This document shows, piece after piece, positions 1 to 8,845 of a DNA stretch of 64,000 nucleotides. This DNA is from Clostridiales bacterium (GTDB taxonomy: Bacteria > Bacillota > Clostridia > Lachnospirales > Lachnospiraceae). The notes beneath the pieces are model-generated. The model did no database searches. It was not told the origin of the DNA and saw only the letters and a list, made by a program, of their open reading frames with translations. The stretch lies in assembly GCA_021199255.1 (NCBI GenBank), contig JAJQIK010000052.1:1-64000 (forward strand). The letters are read 5' to 3'. Within the stretch, counting starts at the first letter, position 1. Each line of letters opens with the position of its first letter. The position numbers and the translations under genes were made by a program.

Positions 1-335
1 GAGTCGAACCCGTGTCCAAAAGCCCATTCCCTGTCCTTCTACTATCATAGTCTGTCATTGCGGATTACTCCTCGTTCCCTCGCGCATCAGGAAACAGACA
101 CCCTGGTGTGCTCAGTAGCCTCTGATACGCCCGCCGGTAAGAGGCGTCCCCGGCGTCGTTTCCTACATAGTCGATGCCCGGTTCTTAATGTGTAGGTGCA
201 CTAAGGCGGACAGCTGCCCTTAGGCAGCGTATGCTAAATTATCTTCAGCGTTTATATTTAGATTTGCGATTTGACGCATCAGCCTGCGGATAGCTTCTCC
301 AGCTGCAGAACCCCTGTCGAAACCTTGACTGGCCC
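1..335 (-). ncRNA. ssrA: tmRNA (transfer-messenger RNA), 3' end truncated by window edge
   Basis: Rescues stalled ribosomes together with SmpB by acting first as alanyl-tRNA and then as a short mRNA that adds a degradation tag. Read on the minus strand, the 5' part shows the family signature around GGTTTCGACAGGGGTTC, and the left edge of the window shows the T-arm sequence GGTTCGACTC. The 5' end is placed near 335 at GGGCCAGTC; the pairing 3' acceptor strand and CCA lie outside the window. The tag reading frame starts at the GCA resume codon at 265-267 and ends with TAA at 220-222. It encodes ANLNINAEDNLAYAA. smpB and rnr lie just upstream, the usual neighbours. Confidence 0.95.
220..267 (-). 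other. tmRNA proteolysis-tag reading frame
   Basis: Fifteen codons from GCA to GCC followed by TAA, giving the tag ANLNINAEDNLAYAA, which follows the alanine carried by the tmRNA itself. The tag ends in YAA rather than the more usual LAA. The frame was chosen because it follows the sequence TCAAATC at the usual distance after the tRNA-like 5' domain and ends in the expected Ala-Ala. Confidence 0.85.
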
Positions 336-357
336 TTGTTTTGCTTTCTGTTTTATC

Positions 358-387
358 ACTATAACATACTTCCCTGAGGTTAGACAA
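358..387 (-). promoter_or_regulatory. Sigma-A type promoter for ssrA
   Basis: On the minus strand a -35 TTGTCT (382-387), an 18-base spacer and a -10 TATAGT (358-363) lie about 25 bases before the tmRNA 5' end. This suggests ssrA has its own promoter in addition to any read-through from smpB. Confidence 0.6.
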
Positions 388-392
388 TATGT

Positions 393-860
393 CTATCCCA
401 GATTTTTAATCTTAAATTCCCGCTCATGCTCCCTTCTAAGATCCTTTTTGGCAATATCCTGTCTCTTGTCATACAGCTTCTTGCCCTTTGCCAGCCCGAT
501 CTCTATCTTCGCCCTGCCTTCTTTAAAGTAAACCTGCAGGGGCACGATGGTATATCCCTGTTCGGACATCCTGCCGGCAAGCTTTCTGATCTCCGTTTTG
601 TGCAGGAGCAGTTTTCTGACCCGCAGCGGGTCTTTATTAAAGATATTGCCCTTCTCATAAGGACTGACATTCATGCCGTATACGAACGCTTCCCCGTTTT
701 CAATCCGCACGAAAGCCTCCTTGATGCTGCACTTACCCATTCTGAGAGATTTCACCTCCGTCCCATGGAGCGCAAGCCCTGCCTCGTATTTTTCTTCAAT
801 AAAGAAATCATGGTATGCTTTCTTGTTGTTCGCCACCAGTTTCATCGTTTCCTTCGTCAC
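393..860 (-). CDS. smpB: SsrA-binding protein SmpB
   Basis: Small basic protein that binds tmRNA and places its tRNA-like end in the empty A site of stalled ribosomes. At 155 aa it has the family length. The N-terminal half carries the SmpB beta-barrel signature ([14 protein letters not shown] near residues 30-43), and the tail is strongly basic ([18 protein letters not shown]). A GTG start at 858-860 is favoured because GGGAGG lies six bases upstream; an internal ATG five codons in has no comparable site. It lies between rnr and ssrA, all in the same direction, the standard trans-translation cluster. Confidence 0.97.
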   Translation of the reverse strand: MTKETMKLVANNKKAYHDFFIEEKYEAGLALHGTEVKSLRMGKCSIKEAFVRIENGEAFVYGMNVSPYEKGNIFNKDPLRVRKLLLHKTEIRKLAGRMSEQGYTIVPLQVYFKEGRAKIEIGLAKGKKLYDKRQDIAKKDLRREHEREFKIKNLG

Positions 861-905
861 TTGAAACCTCCCTTCCGAGAATACCGCCCTTCAAGGCTTC
901 TCTGC

Positions 906-3053
906 TCAGGCGAGCCGAAAATCCACCGTCCTGGTCAGGCTGTCTACCCCCTGCACTATAATCCTCAGCTTCTCTCCCAGACGATAGGTTTTGCCCGTAT
1001 CGCGCCCTACCATCTCATAGGTATTCTCATCATAATAAAAGTAATCTCCCGGCAGAGCGGCCACATGCACCAGTCCCTCTACGGTATTGGGCAGCTCCAC
1101 ATAAAGCCCCCACTGGGTGATGCCTGAAATAACGCCCTCATAGGTCTCTCCAATCCGCTCGGACATATATTCCGCCTTTTTCAGCTTATCCGTCTCCCGT
1201 TCGGCCTCCTGCGCCCTGCGTTCCATCTGAGAAGCATGCCTGGCCACGCCAGGCAGCTTTTCCTCATAATGCCCGATACGGCTTTCCTTCAGCCTCCCGC
1301 GCAGCTGCTCTTTGATAATCCTGTGAATCTGCAAATCCGGATACCGTCTGATAGGCGATGTGAAATGACAGTAATATCGGCACGCAAGGCCGAAATGGCC
1401 GGTACATTCCACCGTATATCTGGCCTGCTTCATGCTGCGCAGCGTCAGCCTGCTGATCAGAGTCTCTTCATCGGTATCCGCGATTCTGTCTAACAGCTTC
1501 TGCAGCTCCTTGGGGTGAATTTCTTCTCCCGTCAGCTTGATCTGATAGCCAAAGTTACGAATAAAGGCGGATAATTTCAGGATTTTCTCCGGTTCGGGCT
1601 TTTCATGGGTACGATACACAAAGGGAAGCTCCTGCCAGAAGAAGTGCTGCGCCACCGTTTCATTGGCAATCAGCATAAAGTCCTCTATCATCCTGGTCGC
1701 TACGTTCCGCTCATAAGGCCGAATCTCCAGCGGATGTCCTTTGTCGTCCAGCAGAATTTTACTCTCTGCAAAATCAAAGTCGATGGAGCCTCTCTGGTGC
1801 CGTTTCCTGCGAAGAATCATAGCCAGACGCTCCATCAGCCGAAACATGGGCACCAGGGCTTCATACTCCGCGATCTCTCCTTCGTCCTGATCCTCCAGAA
1901 TCTTCTTTACAGAAGTATAGGTCATTCTGCGGTCTACGCGGATCACCGTCTCTGCGATCTGGTAATCCGTCACTTCTCCCTTTTCGTTAATGGTCATCAG
2001 GCAGCTAAGCGCCAGACGCTCCACCCCCTGATTCAGCGAACAGATTCCGTTCGACAGCTTATGGGGCAGCATGGGAATCACACGGTCTACCAGATAAACG
2101 CTGGTGCCCCGCTCCAGCGCTTCCCAATCCAGCGCGGAATTTTCCTGCACATAATTGGAGACGTCCGCGATATGCACCCCCAGATGATACAGGCCTTCCT
2201 CGTCCTGATACAGGCTGACCGCATCGTCTAAATCCCTGGCGTCCTCTCCGTCGATCGTTACCATCTGCAAATCACACAGATCCAACCGCCCCGCCTTATC
2301 GGCCTCCTGCACCTCTGTGGGCACGCGTTCCGCCTGCTTCATAACCTTATCGCCAAATTCCACCGGCAGGCCGTATCCCCTGACAATAGACATGATATCC
2401 ACGCCAGGATCATTGCTATGCCCTAAAATCTCTATGACCCTGCCTTCCGGTTTATGGCGGTCATCACCGTAGGAGGTCAGCTCCACCACTACCTTATGCC
2501 CGTTGACCGCTCCTTTAGAATACTCCTTGGGCACAAAGATATCCACGCCGATTTTGGTATGATCGGGGATAACAAATCCGAAGTTCTGGGACTGCTCGTA
2601 GGTGCCCACCACCTGCTTCATGCCCCGTTCCAGAATCTTAACCACCGACGCCTCCTGCCGTTTCCCACGCTGCCCGGGCAAAAGCCTGACCATAACCGTA
2701 TCCTGATGGAAAGCGCCGTTTACCTGATTCTCCGGAATATAAAGCTCCTCCCTGCGCCCCTCGACCTCCACAAAGCCAAAACCGCCCGCGTTGCCGATAA
2801 AGGTGCCCGTCATCTGATTTTCATCCGGCCGGATATATTTGCCCTGTCTGGAAAGCTGCAGCTTCCCTTCTGCCAGAAGCTCCTGCAATACCGCCCGAAA
2901 AGTCTCTCTGTCCTCTCTGGACACCTGCATAAAGGCGGCCAGTTCCTTTTCCTTCATGGGGACATACATTTCGTCGGCTACCAGCTCGCAGATCAATTTT
3001 TTCCGTTTTTCCAATTGCCCGTCCTGTTCTCTGTTTTTATTAGAAGTCACCAC
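906..3053 (-). CDS. rnr: Ribonuclease R
   Basis: Processive 3'-5' exoribonuclease that degrades structured RNA and, with tmRNA-SmpB, removes the non-stop mRNA of rescued ribosomes. The ~715 aa protein shows an N-terminal winged-helix/cold-shock part, the RNB catalytic domain with the aspartate cluster DGEDARDLDDAVSL, and a C-terminal S1 RNA-binding domain (EGVISGITQWGLYVELPNTV). The frame stays open to 3074, but GGGAAGG seven bases before a GTG at 3051-3053 makes that start more likely. secG lies upstream, separated by a terminator. Confidence 0.95.
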   Translation of the reverse strand: MVTSNKNREQDGQLEKRKKLICELVADEMYVPMKEKELAAFMQVSREDRETFRAVLQELLAEGKLQLSRQGKYIRPDENQMTGTFIGNAGGFGFVEVEGRREELYIPENQVNGAFHQDTVMVRLLPGQRGKRQEASVVKILERGMKQVVGTYEQSQNFGFVIPDHTKIGVDIFVPKEYSKGAVNGHKVVVELTSYGDDRHKPEGRVIEILGHSNDPGVDIMSIVRGYGLPVEFGDKVMKQAERVPTEVQEADKAGRLDLCDLQMVTIDGEDARDLDDAVSLYQDEEGLYHLGVHIADVSNYVQENSALDWEALERGTSVYLVDRVIPMLPHKLSNGICSLNQGVERLALSCLMTINEKGEVTDYQIAETVIRVDRRMTYTSVKKILEDQDEGEIAEYEALVPMFRLMERLAMILRRKRHQRGSIDFDFAESKILLDDKGHPLEIRPYERNVATRMIEDFMLIANETVAQHFFWQELPFVYRTHEKPEPEKILKLSAFIRNFGYQIKLTGEEIHPKELQKLLDRIADTDEETLISRLTLRSMKQARYTVECTGHFGLACRYYCHFTSPIRRYPDLQIHRIIKEQLRGRLKESRIGHYEEKLPGVARHASQMERRAQEAERETDKLKKAEYMSERIGETYEGVISGITQWGLYVELPNTVEGLVHVAALPGDYFYYDENTYEMVGRDTGKTYRLGEKLRIIVQGVDSLTRTVDFRLA

Positions 3054-3099
3054 ATTATAACCTTCCCATCTCACGGAATTTTACTCGTTTCCCATCATG

Positions 3100-3131
3100 T
3101 AAAAAAGCACCCTTACGCAAGAGTGCTTTCC
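3100..3131 (-). terminator. Rho-independent terminator after secG
   Basis: On the minus strand, immediately after the secG stop, AAAGCACTC pairs with GGGTGCTTT across a short loop and runs into six T residues. It separates secG from rnr, probably attenuating rather than fully blocking read-through because no clear rnr promoter is seen in the 46 bases that follow. Confidence 0.75.
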
Positions 3132-3133
3132 AT

Positions 3134-3373
3134 CTAAAATATGGCCAGATTCAAAACAATCGCCAATACCATAAAGCCAACGGCTAATCCCGTGGTAATC
3201 TTAACCAGCTTACCTTCCATGGAACGACCTTTGTTCTTGCCCCAATAAGTCTCAGCAGCGCCGCTCACCGCTCCTAAGCCCGCCGACTTGCCTTCCTGCA
3301 TCAATACCAATATCACAAGCGCTATACAAATAAGAATATAAACAACCGTCAATATAATCCTGAGTACTCCCAT
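3134..3373 (-). CDS. secG: Preprotein translocase subunit SecG
   Basis: Small accessory membrane subunit of the SecYEG protein-export channel. The 79 aa product has two membrane segments (about residues 2-23 and 53-76) joined by a loop containing LMQEGKSAGLGAVSG, the conserved SecG feature. The ATG at 3371-3373 is preceded by AAAGGAGT at good spacing; the open frame extends 11 codons further upstream without such a site. The order secG-rnr-smpB-ssrA is common in Firmicutes. Confidence 0.95.
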   Translation of the reverse strand: MGVLRIILTVVYILICIALVILVLMQEGKSAGLGAVSGAAETYWGKNKGRSMEGKLVKITTGLAVGFMVLAIVLNLAIF

Positions 3374-3415
3374 TCCGTGAATCCACTCCTTTCCCAGTCT
3401 CATCAAACAGAATTT

Positions 3416-3444
3416 ATCTTACCACACAAAGTCCTCTTGCGCAA
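3416..3444 (-). promoter_or_regulatory. Probable sigma-A promoter for secG
   Basis: Minus-strand -10 TAAGAT (3416-3421) with an upstream TGG (extended -10 character) and a weak -35 TTGCGC (439-444 of this kilobase, i.e. 3439-3444) at 17 bases. It sits about 45 bases before the secG start. Confidence 0.5.
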
Positions 3445-3512
3445 TATCAAAAGCCTGAAATTTACCAAAGAAATTCGCAAAAGCGGCAAATTTACCGCCG
3501 CCAACGGCTTTT

Positions 3513-4424
3513 CTATAACGCGAACGCCGCAAAAGCGTCCCTCTGCCCGGACAGGCCGCTGTAATACCGCATCAGAAAGGCTTTCATCTCCGTATGGTTC
3601 TCTCCCATATCCGCCATCATGCCCTGAAAGGTTTCCTCGGTGACACAGCCCAGATCGATCAGGAGCTGATAATATTCCTGTTCATCCGGGTGCTCCTCCA
3701 GCACCACAAGCCAGGTTTCCTCTGTGGGCTGCCCCTTGTTGTGGGCTGACAGGTACGCCCTTAAAGCCTCTCCCGTATCCTCCGCCAGCCCATAGTCATG
3801 CATCAGCCGCAGCATGGCCAGCCGAACCTTTTCCTTCCTGCGCTGCTGCGTATAATAGTCCAGATGATTCTCCCGGCTGCCATAGTCCTCCTCGCCGCAC
3901 AACAGCATTTGGGAGAAGCCCTCGTCGTCCTCTAAGGCCATCAGGTACTTCATTCTTGCGTCCCACTGCGTCAGCCAGCTTTCTGTCCCCACATTCTCAA
4001 AGTCAAACAGGTAGAAGGCGTCCAGACGGTTCATGACAGCCGCCAGCAGACAGGCGGTATCGACGGTTTGGGGAGCCGTCCTGTCTCCCTGCCGGTCAAC
4101 AATCTGCTCCAGCCTGTCGCACTCCTTAAAGATTCCCCGTCCGATTTCCATTCTGTGATAAGGCAGAATAATACGGGTCAGCTTTGCGCAGTAAGCGAAA
4201 GCCCAGTCGTCAATGCGCGCAAGGCCGTCCGGCAGCGCGATCTGTCTGATGGTTTTATTGCTCAAAAAGGCTTTCCTGCCAACACCGGTCACCGGACAGG
4301 ATTCAATCCTGTCCGGTATTTCCAGCTCTGTATCCCTGCCGCGATAGGCGGTAATTTCAGCCCGGCCATCGACTATTCTGTATTGCAGCGCGCCTTGTGA
4401 AGTCTCCAGTTCTTTGATCTCCAT
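3513..4424 (-). CDS. BspA-type leucine-rich-repeat protein
   Basis: Function not known. Residues about 1-110 contain the short LRR_5 (BspA-like) repeats typical of Clostridia: ELEIPDRI, KAFLSNKTIRQIALPDGL and WAFAYCAKLTRIILPYHRM, followed by IFKECDRLEQIV. The remaining ~190 residues are helical and charged with no motif I recognise. There is no signal peptide or membrane segment, so the protein is probably cytoplasmic, unlike many surface BspA proteins. It starts 27 bases after the AAA ATPase gene ends and is likely co-transcribed with it and the VWA gene, which points to a role as adaptor or substrate sensor for that pair. This role is inference. Confidence 0.75.
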   Translation of the reverse strand: MEIKELETSQGALQYRIVDGRAEITAYRGRDTELEIPDRIESCPVTGVGRKAFLSNKTIRQIALPDGLARIDDWAFAYCAKLTRIILPYHRMEIGRGIFKECDRLEQIVDRQGDRTAPQTVDTACLLAAVMNRLDAFYLFDFENVGTESWLTQWDARMKYLMALEDDEGFSQMLLCGEEDYGSRENHLDYYTQQRRKEKVRLAMLRLMHDYGLAEDTGEALRAYLSAHNKGQPTEETWLVVLEEHPDEQEYYQLLIDLGCVTEETFQGMMADMGENHTEMKAFLMRYYSGLSGQRDAFAAFAL

Positions 4425-4451
4425 AGCAATCTGTGTGCCTTTCCCTCTCCC

Positions 4452-5969
4452 TTATAGTTCCAGCTCCTTCATCTGCTCCAGCAGTCTGTTGCCCCGCTCC
4501 GTCAGCATCAGCTCCTCATTATGGCGCTGATAATCCTCACAGCCGTACATACTGATAAATCTGGCGCAGTCCGGCTTCACCGTACACTCCGTCACGAGAA
4601 TCAGCATTTCATTGCCGGAACCGAAGGTATCCTCCACAAAGGTGAAGAGACAGTGCAGCCTCTCCTTTACCCGTTCGGTATCCTGCCTGTACTGCGCCAC
4701 CCGTGCGTCAAATTTGTCCTTGATCCGGGCAAAGGCGGCGGAAGCCTCCGGCGCACACTCTGTCTGGATCTCCTTCTCACATTCCCGTAAAAATTTCACA
4801 ACGGCACGGCTCTTATCCTTATCCTGCGCAGACAGGGCGCCTGCTTTCCGCAGAGACTCCATGGCCTTCTGCCTGCCCTCCGACTGTCGCTTCAGCAGCG
4901 ATAACAGCTCGTCCGTACTGCTGCCGGACTCCCCTTCGGCTTTCAGCGCCTTTAAAGGATTCATCAGCTCGCCCAGCATCTCGGAGGTCTGTATATTCTC
5001 CCGAATCTCCTGCTGCAGCTTGTCCAGCAGCAGCCCCATCAGGGATAAGCGTTCGTCAAAGTCGGCCTTGCCCGCCGTCTCCTTCACCTGTTCGTCGGCT
5101 CTGCCGGACAGGATATCCTCCACCCGATAGGTATTCCGGTATTTCTGAAACAGATCATAATACGCCGTAAACTCCCTGACCACACGCTCGTTGCGCAGAT
5201 ATTGCCCTACGAGGGACTCCTCTACCGCAATCCCCTCTTCTTCATAGAGAAGCAACATCTGGGAAAGATCCTCCCAGCCTCTGGCCGTAATATAGTTTCT
5301 GCCCCTTACCGTGGTTTCTACCTGATAGAAATCCTCTTTTTTCAAATCCAGATAATTTGTAATCGCCGTATGGATACCGCGTTCTGCGGCATATTCCTTC
5401 CAGACGCCATAATCCGCCTCCACTTCCAGAATTTTCATACGGTCCAGGGTGACCACATCAAATTCCCTCACAGATTTGTTGTATTCCGGGGGATTCCCGG
5501 CAGTGACGATCACCCATCCCTCCGGCACCTGATGCCTGCCGAACACCTTGTACTGTAAAAACTGCAGCATGGACGGCGCCAGCGTCTCTGAAACACAGTT
5601 AATTTCGTCCAGAAACAGGATTCCCTCCTTCAGGCCGCTTGCCTCCATCACCTCATAAACGGACGCGATAATTTCGCTCATGGTGTACTCCGACACATCA
5701 TAGGACAGCTCCCCGTATTCCTTATGGGTGATAAAAGGAAGCCCCAGCGCAGACTGTCTGGTGTGATGGGTCATCGAATAGGATACCAGCGCAATCCGCA
5801 GCTCCTGGGCGATCTGTTCCATAACGGCGGTTTTGCCGATTCCCGGAGCGCCCAGCAGAAAAACCGGACGCTGGCGTACCACGGGAATACGGTACTCCCC
5901 CTCTTCGTCCTTCTTTAAATAGATTCTGACCGTGTCTTTGATATAATTTTTCGCTTCTTTAATATTCAT
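4452..5969 (-). CDS. MoxR-like AAA+ ATPase
   Basis: AAA+ ATPase of the MoxR/AAA_5 type, a family that works with VWA-domain partners as chaperone or remodelling machines. Walker A GAPGIGKT is at residues 40-47 and Walker B ILFLDEIN near 117-124; a sensor region follows (VIVTAGNPPEYNKSVREFD). Residues about 280-505 form a helical, charged tail that I cannot assign. The stop overlaps the start region of the upstream VWA gene by 11 bases, so the two are translationally linked. Substrate and process are unknown. Confidence 0.85.
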   Translation of the reverse strand: MNIKEAKNYIKDTVRIYLKKDEEGEYRIPVVRQRPVFLLGAPGIGKTAVMEQIAQELRIALVSYSMTHHTRQSALGLPFITHKEYGELSYDVSEYTMSEIIASVYEVMEASGLKEGILFLDEINCVSETLAPSMLQFLQYKVFGRHQVPEGWVIVTAGNPPEYNKSVREFDVVTLDRMKILEVEADYGVWKEYAAERGIHTAITNYLDLKKEDFYQVETTVRGRNYITARGWEDLSQMLLLYEEEGIAVEESLVGQYLRNERVVREFTAYYDLFQKYRNTYRVEDILSGRADEQVKETAGKADFDERLSLMGLLLDKLQQEIRENIQTSEMLGELMNPLKALKAEGESGSSTDELLSLLKRQSEGRQKAMESLRKAGALSAQDKDKSRAVVKFLRECEKEIQTECAPEASAAFARIKDKFDARVAQYRQDTERVKERLHCLFTFVEDTFGSGNEMLILVTECTVKPDCARFISMYGCEDYQRHNEELMLTERGNRLLEQMKELEL

Positions 5970-7272
5970 AGGACTGCCCTGCTTCCATCTCTTCCTCCTC
6001 CAGAATCAGCCGAATCGCCCAAGGGGGCGTCCTGGGCGCATATTCATCTTCCTGGAGAAATACAAACGCAACGTTATAATCCGGCATGGTTTCCGGATAA
6101 ATGCCATATCCATCCGTAAAGTAAATCAATCCTTTCAGGTCGTCGAACTCCCCTTCTTCCCTGAGCTTCTCCACATACGCAAAAACCGGGCGGAAATCCG
6201 TGGAACCGAATCCGGTCAGCCTGCCGCCCCGCAGGAAATGTTCAAGCTCCTGCGGTTGGGTAATCTTAATATCCTGCTGCACCCTGCTGTCGCATTGGAT
6301 AATATGCACATTAATCTTGTTAAAAAAGTTTTCGCTCTGCCGCATGATATGATACGTCTTCTGTATAAACGCCTGCACCAGTTCCCCCCGGCAGGAAGCA
6401 GATGTGTCGATAGCAATCACAAAATCCTTAATCCTGTTGCTGTCCTTATATTCTAACGGCTCCACCAAAGGCATATTACCGTAGGCGTTGAGTCCATAGG
6501 TGTAATAAATATAGTCAAACTCCTCGTCATTGACCTGTACCGTCTCCCCCGGCGTCATGAATTTCCGCAGAAAAGCAGTGTAGTCATGCCGTTCTCTGGC
6601 GGCTTCCTTCAAATTCTGCTCCATGCTCCCGATATGTTCCGCGCCCTTGCTAAAGCTCCTCAAATCCGCTCTGATCCGTTCGCTGAGCTTACGCCATTCG
6701 CCCTGCGACAACTCCAGCTCCTCCTTTTTATCCCAGAAGATATGCTCGTCGTAATGACAGAGCCGATACCATTCCTCCTGCGCTTTCCGGGAAGGCTCCT
6801 CCAGCCGGAAATGCCTGTAAAGCTTCTCCGCAGTCAGGCCGCCCGCCTGCTTTCCGATGATTTCCAGCCTGCCCCGCAGGGCATCATCGGAAGATAATCT
6901 TGTGATATACAGGTCCAGCTCCAGAATGGTATTCTCCACCGCGATATCCGTGGCCAGGTCCCAATACGCGGGATTCAGCCTGTCCGTCTCCAGGGCATGG
7001 TAAAAAATACAATGCAGAAGCGTGTGCAGATATAGCCTCGCACCATAGTTCGGCTGCGCCTGATACTGCCGCAGGAGCCGCAGCGGATCATAAAACAGCC
7101 GCAGCCCGTCAAAGCAGTGGGCTCCCATTCCTTCCCTGCACTCCAGCTTCAGCTTCGCAAGAGCCGCGTCAAGGAAACGCATATGAACCAGAAGCCCGTC
7201 ATGCGCCAGACTCATGATTTCCGCGGCGATTCCATTGATTTGCAGTTGTCTGTCCGTCAATTGTTTCTTCAT
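5959..7272 (-). CDS. VWA-like/DUF2201 putative metallopeptidase-domain protein
   Basis: Two-domain protein of the DUF2201 type. The N-terminal half resembles a zinc-peptidase-like domain but reads HTLLH at residues 83-87, with another His at 92, where HExxH would be expected, so the catalytic Glu is replaced by Thr. The C-terminal half is a von Willebrand A domain with a full metal-ion adhesion site: DTSAS at 289-293, the GSTD stretch near 356-359 and FTDG near 386-388. The ATG at 7270-7272 is preferred; a TTG at 7297-7299 in the same frame lacks a ribosome binding site. Probable partner of the adjacent AAA ATPase. Cytoplasmic by sequence. Confidence 0.8.
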   Translation of the reverse strand: MKKQLTDRQLQINGIAAEIMSLAHDGLLVHMRFLDAALAKLKLECREGMGAHCFDGLRLFYDPLRLLRQYQAQPNYGARLYLHTLLHCIFYHALETDRLNPAYWDLATDIAVENTILELDLYITRLSSDDALRGRLEIIGKQAGGLTAEKLYRHFRLEEPSRKAQEEWYRLCHYDEHIFWDKKEELELSQGEWRKLSERIRADLRSFSKGAEHIGSMEQNLKEAARERHDYTAFLRKFMTPGETVQVNDEEFDYIYYTYGLNAYGNMPLVEPLEYKDSNRIKDFVIAIDTSASCRGELVQAFIQKTYHIMRQSENFFNKINVHIIQCDSRVQQDIKITQPQELEHFLRGGRLTGFGSTDFRPVFAYVEKLREEGEFDDLKGLIYFTDGYGIYPETMPDYNVAFVFLQEDEYAPRTPPWAIRLILEEEEMEAGQSYEY

Positions 7273-7282
7273 GCCCTTTATT

Positions 7283-8017
7283 CTACCATACCAATACAAA
7301 TGTCTTCAACAAATAAAGTATGAGCAAATGCAGGGGATAAAATAGATAGAAAAACCATTTGGCAAAATTTGCTCCTCTTTGGGTACGTTTGCCGTTATAA
7401 AGCACCAGAACGGTAAAGCCTGCCGTCAGGACTCCCAGACCGGACGCTGCGCCGCGCCAGACGATCTCCCCTGCCGGCGCCTCCGGCTCCAGCGTCCTGT
7501 AGCTTACCATATTAAGCAGCACAAAGAGCAAACAGATCAATCCGTAGCTAAAGGCCATTTGCTTCCGGTCGCCCGCGCTGCGATACAACAGGATCGTCAG
7601 CAGCGGCGCAAAGAACGCCCAATCGCCTATCCCGCTGGCCAGGACAAGCAGCATACAAACCACGCGGCAGACGCCCGCGTCGGGTATCCTCTCCATGGCG
7701 GTCAAAATCAGGAAACACAGAAACAGGGTAAAGATCATATTCAGTGTTCCATTGTGAAATACCAGTTCATAGGGTATCTGGGATACGATGGCAAACAACA
7801 GCAGCCGCAGTCCGTATTGCTTCCGGGAACTGGTATAATAAAAGCCCTCCACCAGAAAAAAACACATCGCCGGCGCCGTAAAATAACCGATATCCTGAAA
7901 GGCCTCGTACACCCCCGCAGGCAGCGGAAGCAATTGAATATGGGCGATATGATTCAGCAGCATCGTAAACATGGCTATGTACTTGACGACATCACGATTG
8001 ATCCCTCTTTCCTTCAT
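7283..8017 (-). CDS. TraX-family integral membrane protein
   Basis: Polytopic membrane protein of the TraX family, named after the F-plasmid protein that acetylates pilin; chromosomal members in Firmicutes are of unknown substrate. Features supporting this are the N-terminal VVKYIAMFTMLLNHIAHI, the motif GYFTAPAMCFFLVEGFYYTSSRKQYGLR split over the second membrane segment, and about seven further hydrophobic segments. The ATG at 8015-8017 follows AAAGGAAACGGT. The frame is open for 35 more codons upstream, but these are Arg/Cys-rich and lack a start signal. It ends ten bases before the VWA gene. Confidence 0.75.
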   Translation of the reverse strand: MKERGINRDVVKYIAMFTMLLNHIAHIQLLPLPAGVYEAFQDIGYFTAPAMCFFLVEGFYYTSSRKQYGLRLLLFAIVSQIPYELVFHNGTLNMIFTLFLCFLILTAMERIPDAGVCRVVCMLLVLASGIGDWAFFAPLLTILLYRSAGDRKQMAFSYGLICLLFVLLNMVSYRTLEPEAPAGEIVWRGAASGLGVLTAGFTVLVLYNGKRTQRGANFAKWFFYLFYPLHLLILYLLKTFVLVW

Positions 8018-8156
8018 ACCGTTTCCTTTCCTCTTCTCCATTCTCCGGCATTTCCACAGCGCACTGCCGCCACAGGCCAAAGCCCCTACGCAAAAACAGA
8101 CTCTTGAAGTCTGTTCTCTCAAAAGCCTGTCTTTGGTATCGAATTACTCCGCCAAT

Positions 8157-8789
8157 TTACTGTACAAAGGGATTGTATTGTTTCTCATGCCCTATTGTGG
8201 TGCTGTCCCCATGCCCCGGATATACCTTCGTCTCCTCCGGAAGCACAAACAGCTTCTCCCGAATAGACCTGACAATAGCGCTCATGCTTCCCGTGGCCAA
8301 ATCAGTCCTGCCGACCGATTCCGCGAAAAGGGTATCTCCCGCAAGCAGAAGCCCGCCCTCTTCCAGATAATAGCAGCAGCTTCCCACCGTATGCCCCGGC
8401 GTAGCAATCAGCCTGCAGGTGATTCCAGCTATGGTAATCTCCTCGCCGTCCTTTAAATAGCGGTCGGGAATCACCGTATAGGGTCTTCCCACCTGTTCCG
8501 ATACATTGACGGCCGCGTCCTCGCAAAGCGCCTTTTCCTCCTCGTAGGCATAAATAGGCGCGCCGGATAACTCCCGCAGCTTATTGGTGCCCCAGATATG
8601 ATCGAAATGCCCATGGGTCAGTAAAATCCCCTTTACCTGAAAGCCCTTTTCCTTCAGTGTTTCATAAATATAGTCGCCCTTGTCCGCCGGGTCGAAGAAA
8701 ATCACCTCCCGACTTCCCTCCCGGTATACAAAATAACAGTTGGTCTGGGCAATCCCCAGCATCAGCCTGCCGATTTTAATGGAAGACAT
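8157..8789 (-). CDS. MBL-fold metallo-hydrolase (glyoxalase II-like, YcbL type)
   Basis: Metallo-beta-lactamase-fold hydrolase of the small glyoxalase II-like group, about 210 aa. The metal-binding motif THGHFDHIWG is complete, and later ligands are seen in ATPGHTVGS, LLAGDTLF and YPGHGDST. Such proteins hydrolyse thioesters such as hydroxyacylglutathione analogues; the actual substrate here cannot be told. The ATG at 8787-8789 is favoured over the in-frame GTG at 8796-8798 because AAAGGCGG is then at proper spacing. It lies 57 bases downstream of rel and may be co-transcribed with it. Confidence 0.88.
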   Translation of the reverse strand: MSSIKIGRLMLGIAQTNCYFVYREGSREVIFFDPADKGDYIYETLKEKGFQVKGILLTHGHFDHIWGTNKLRELSGAPIYAYEEEKALCEDAAVNVSEQVGRPYTVIPDRYLKDGEEITIAGITCRLIATPGHTVGSCCYYLEEGGLLLAGDTLFAESVGRTDLATGSMSAIVRSIREKLFVLPEETKVYPGHGDSTTIGHEKQYNPFVQ

Positions 8790-8845
8790 CGCAGCCACCG
8801 CCTTTCTCTTCTATGGTTCCGCCTGCTTATGCGCAGGCTATGATA

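Noticed and set aside
426-3137. Several long plus-strand open frames opposite smpB and rnr (e.g. 426-1127, 1605-2231, 2454-3137)
   Set aside because: They lie wholly opposite strongly supported genes, have no ribosome sites, and their translations are His/Arg/Leu-rich shadows of the antisense codons.
3478-3516. Hairpin after the LRR gene as a terminator
   Set aside because: Stem is interrupted, overlaps the stop codon and has only four T residues; not strong enough to call.
7379-8107. A 242-codon plus-strand frame opposite the TraX-like gene
   Set aside because: Gln/His-rich composition typical of antisense to hydrophobic codons; the opposite strand encodes a plausible membrane protein with a ribosome site.
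8104-8800. Possible extra small genes on the plus strand opposite the MBL gene
   Set aside because: No ribosome sites and composition typical of antisense frames.
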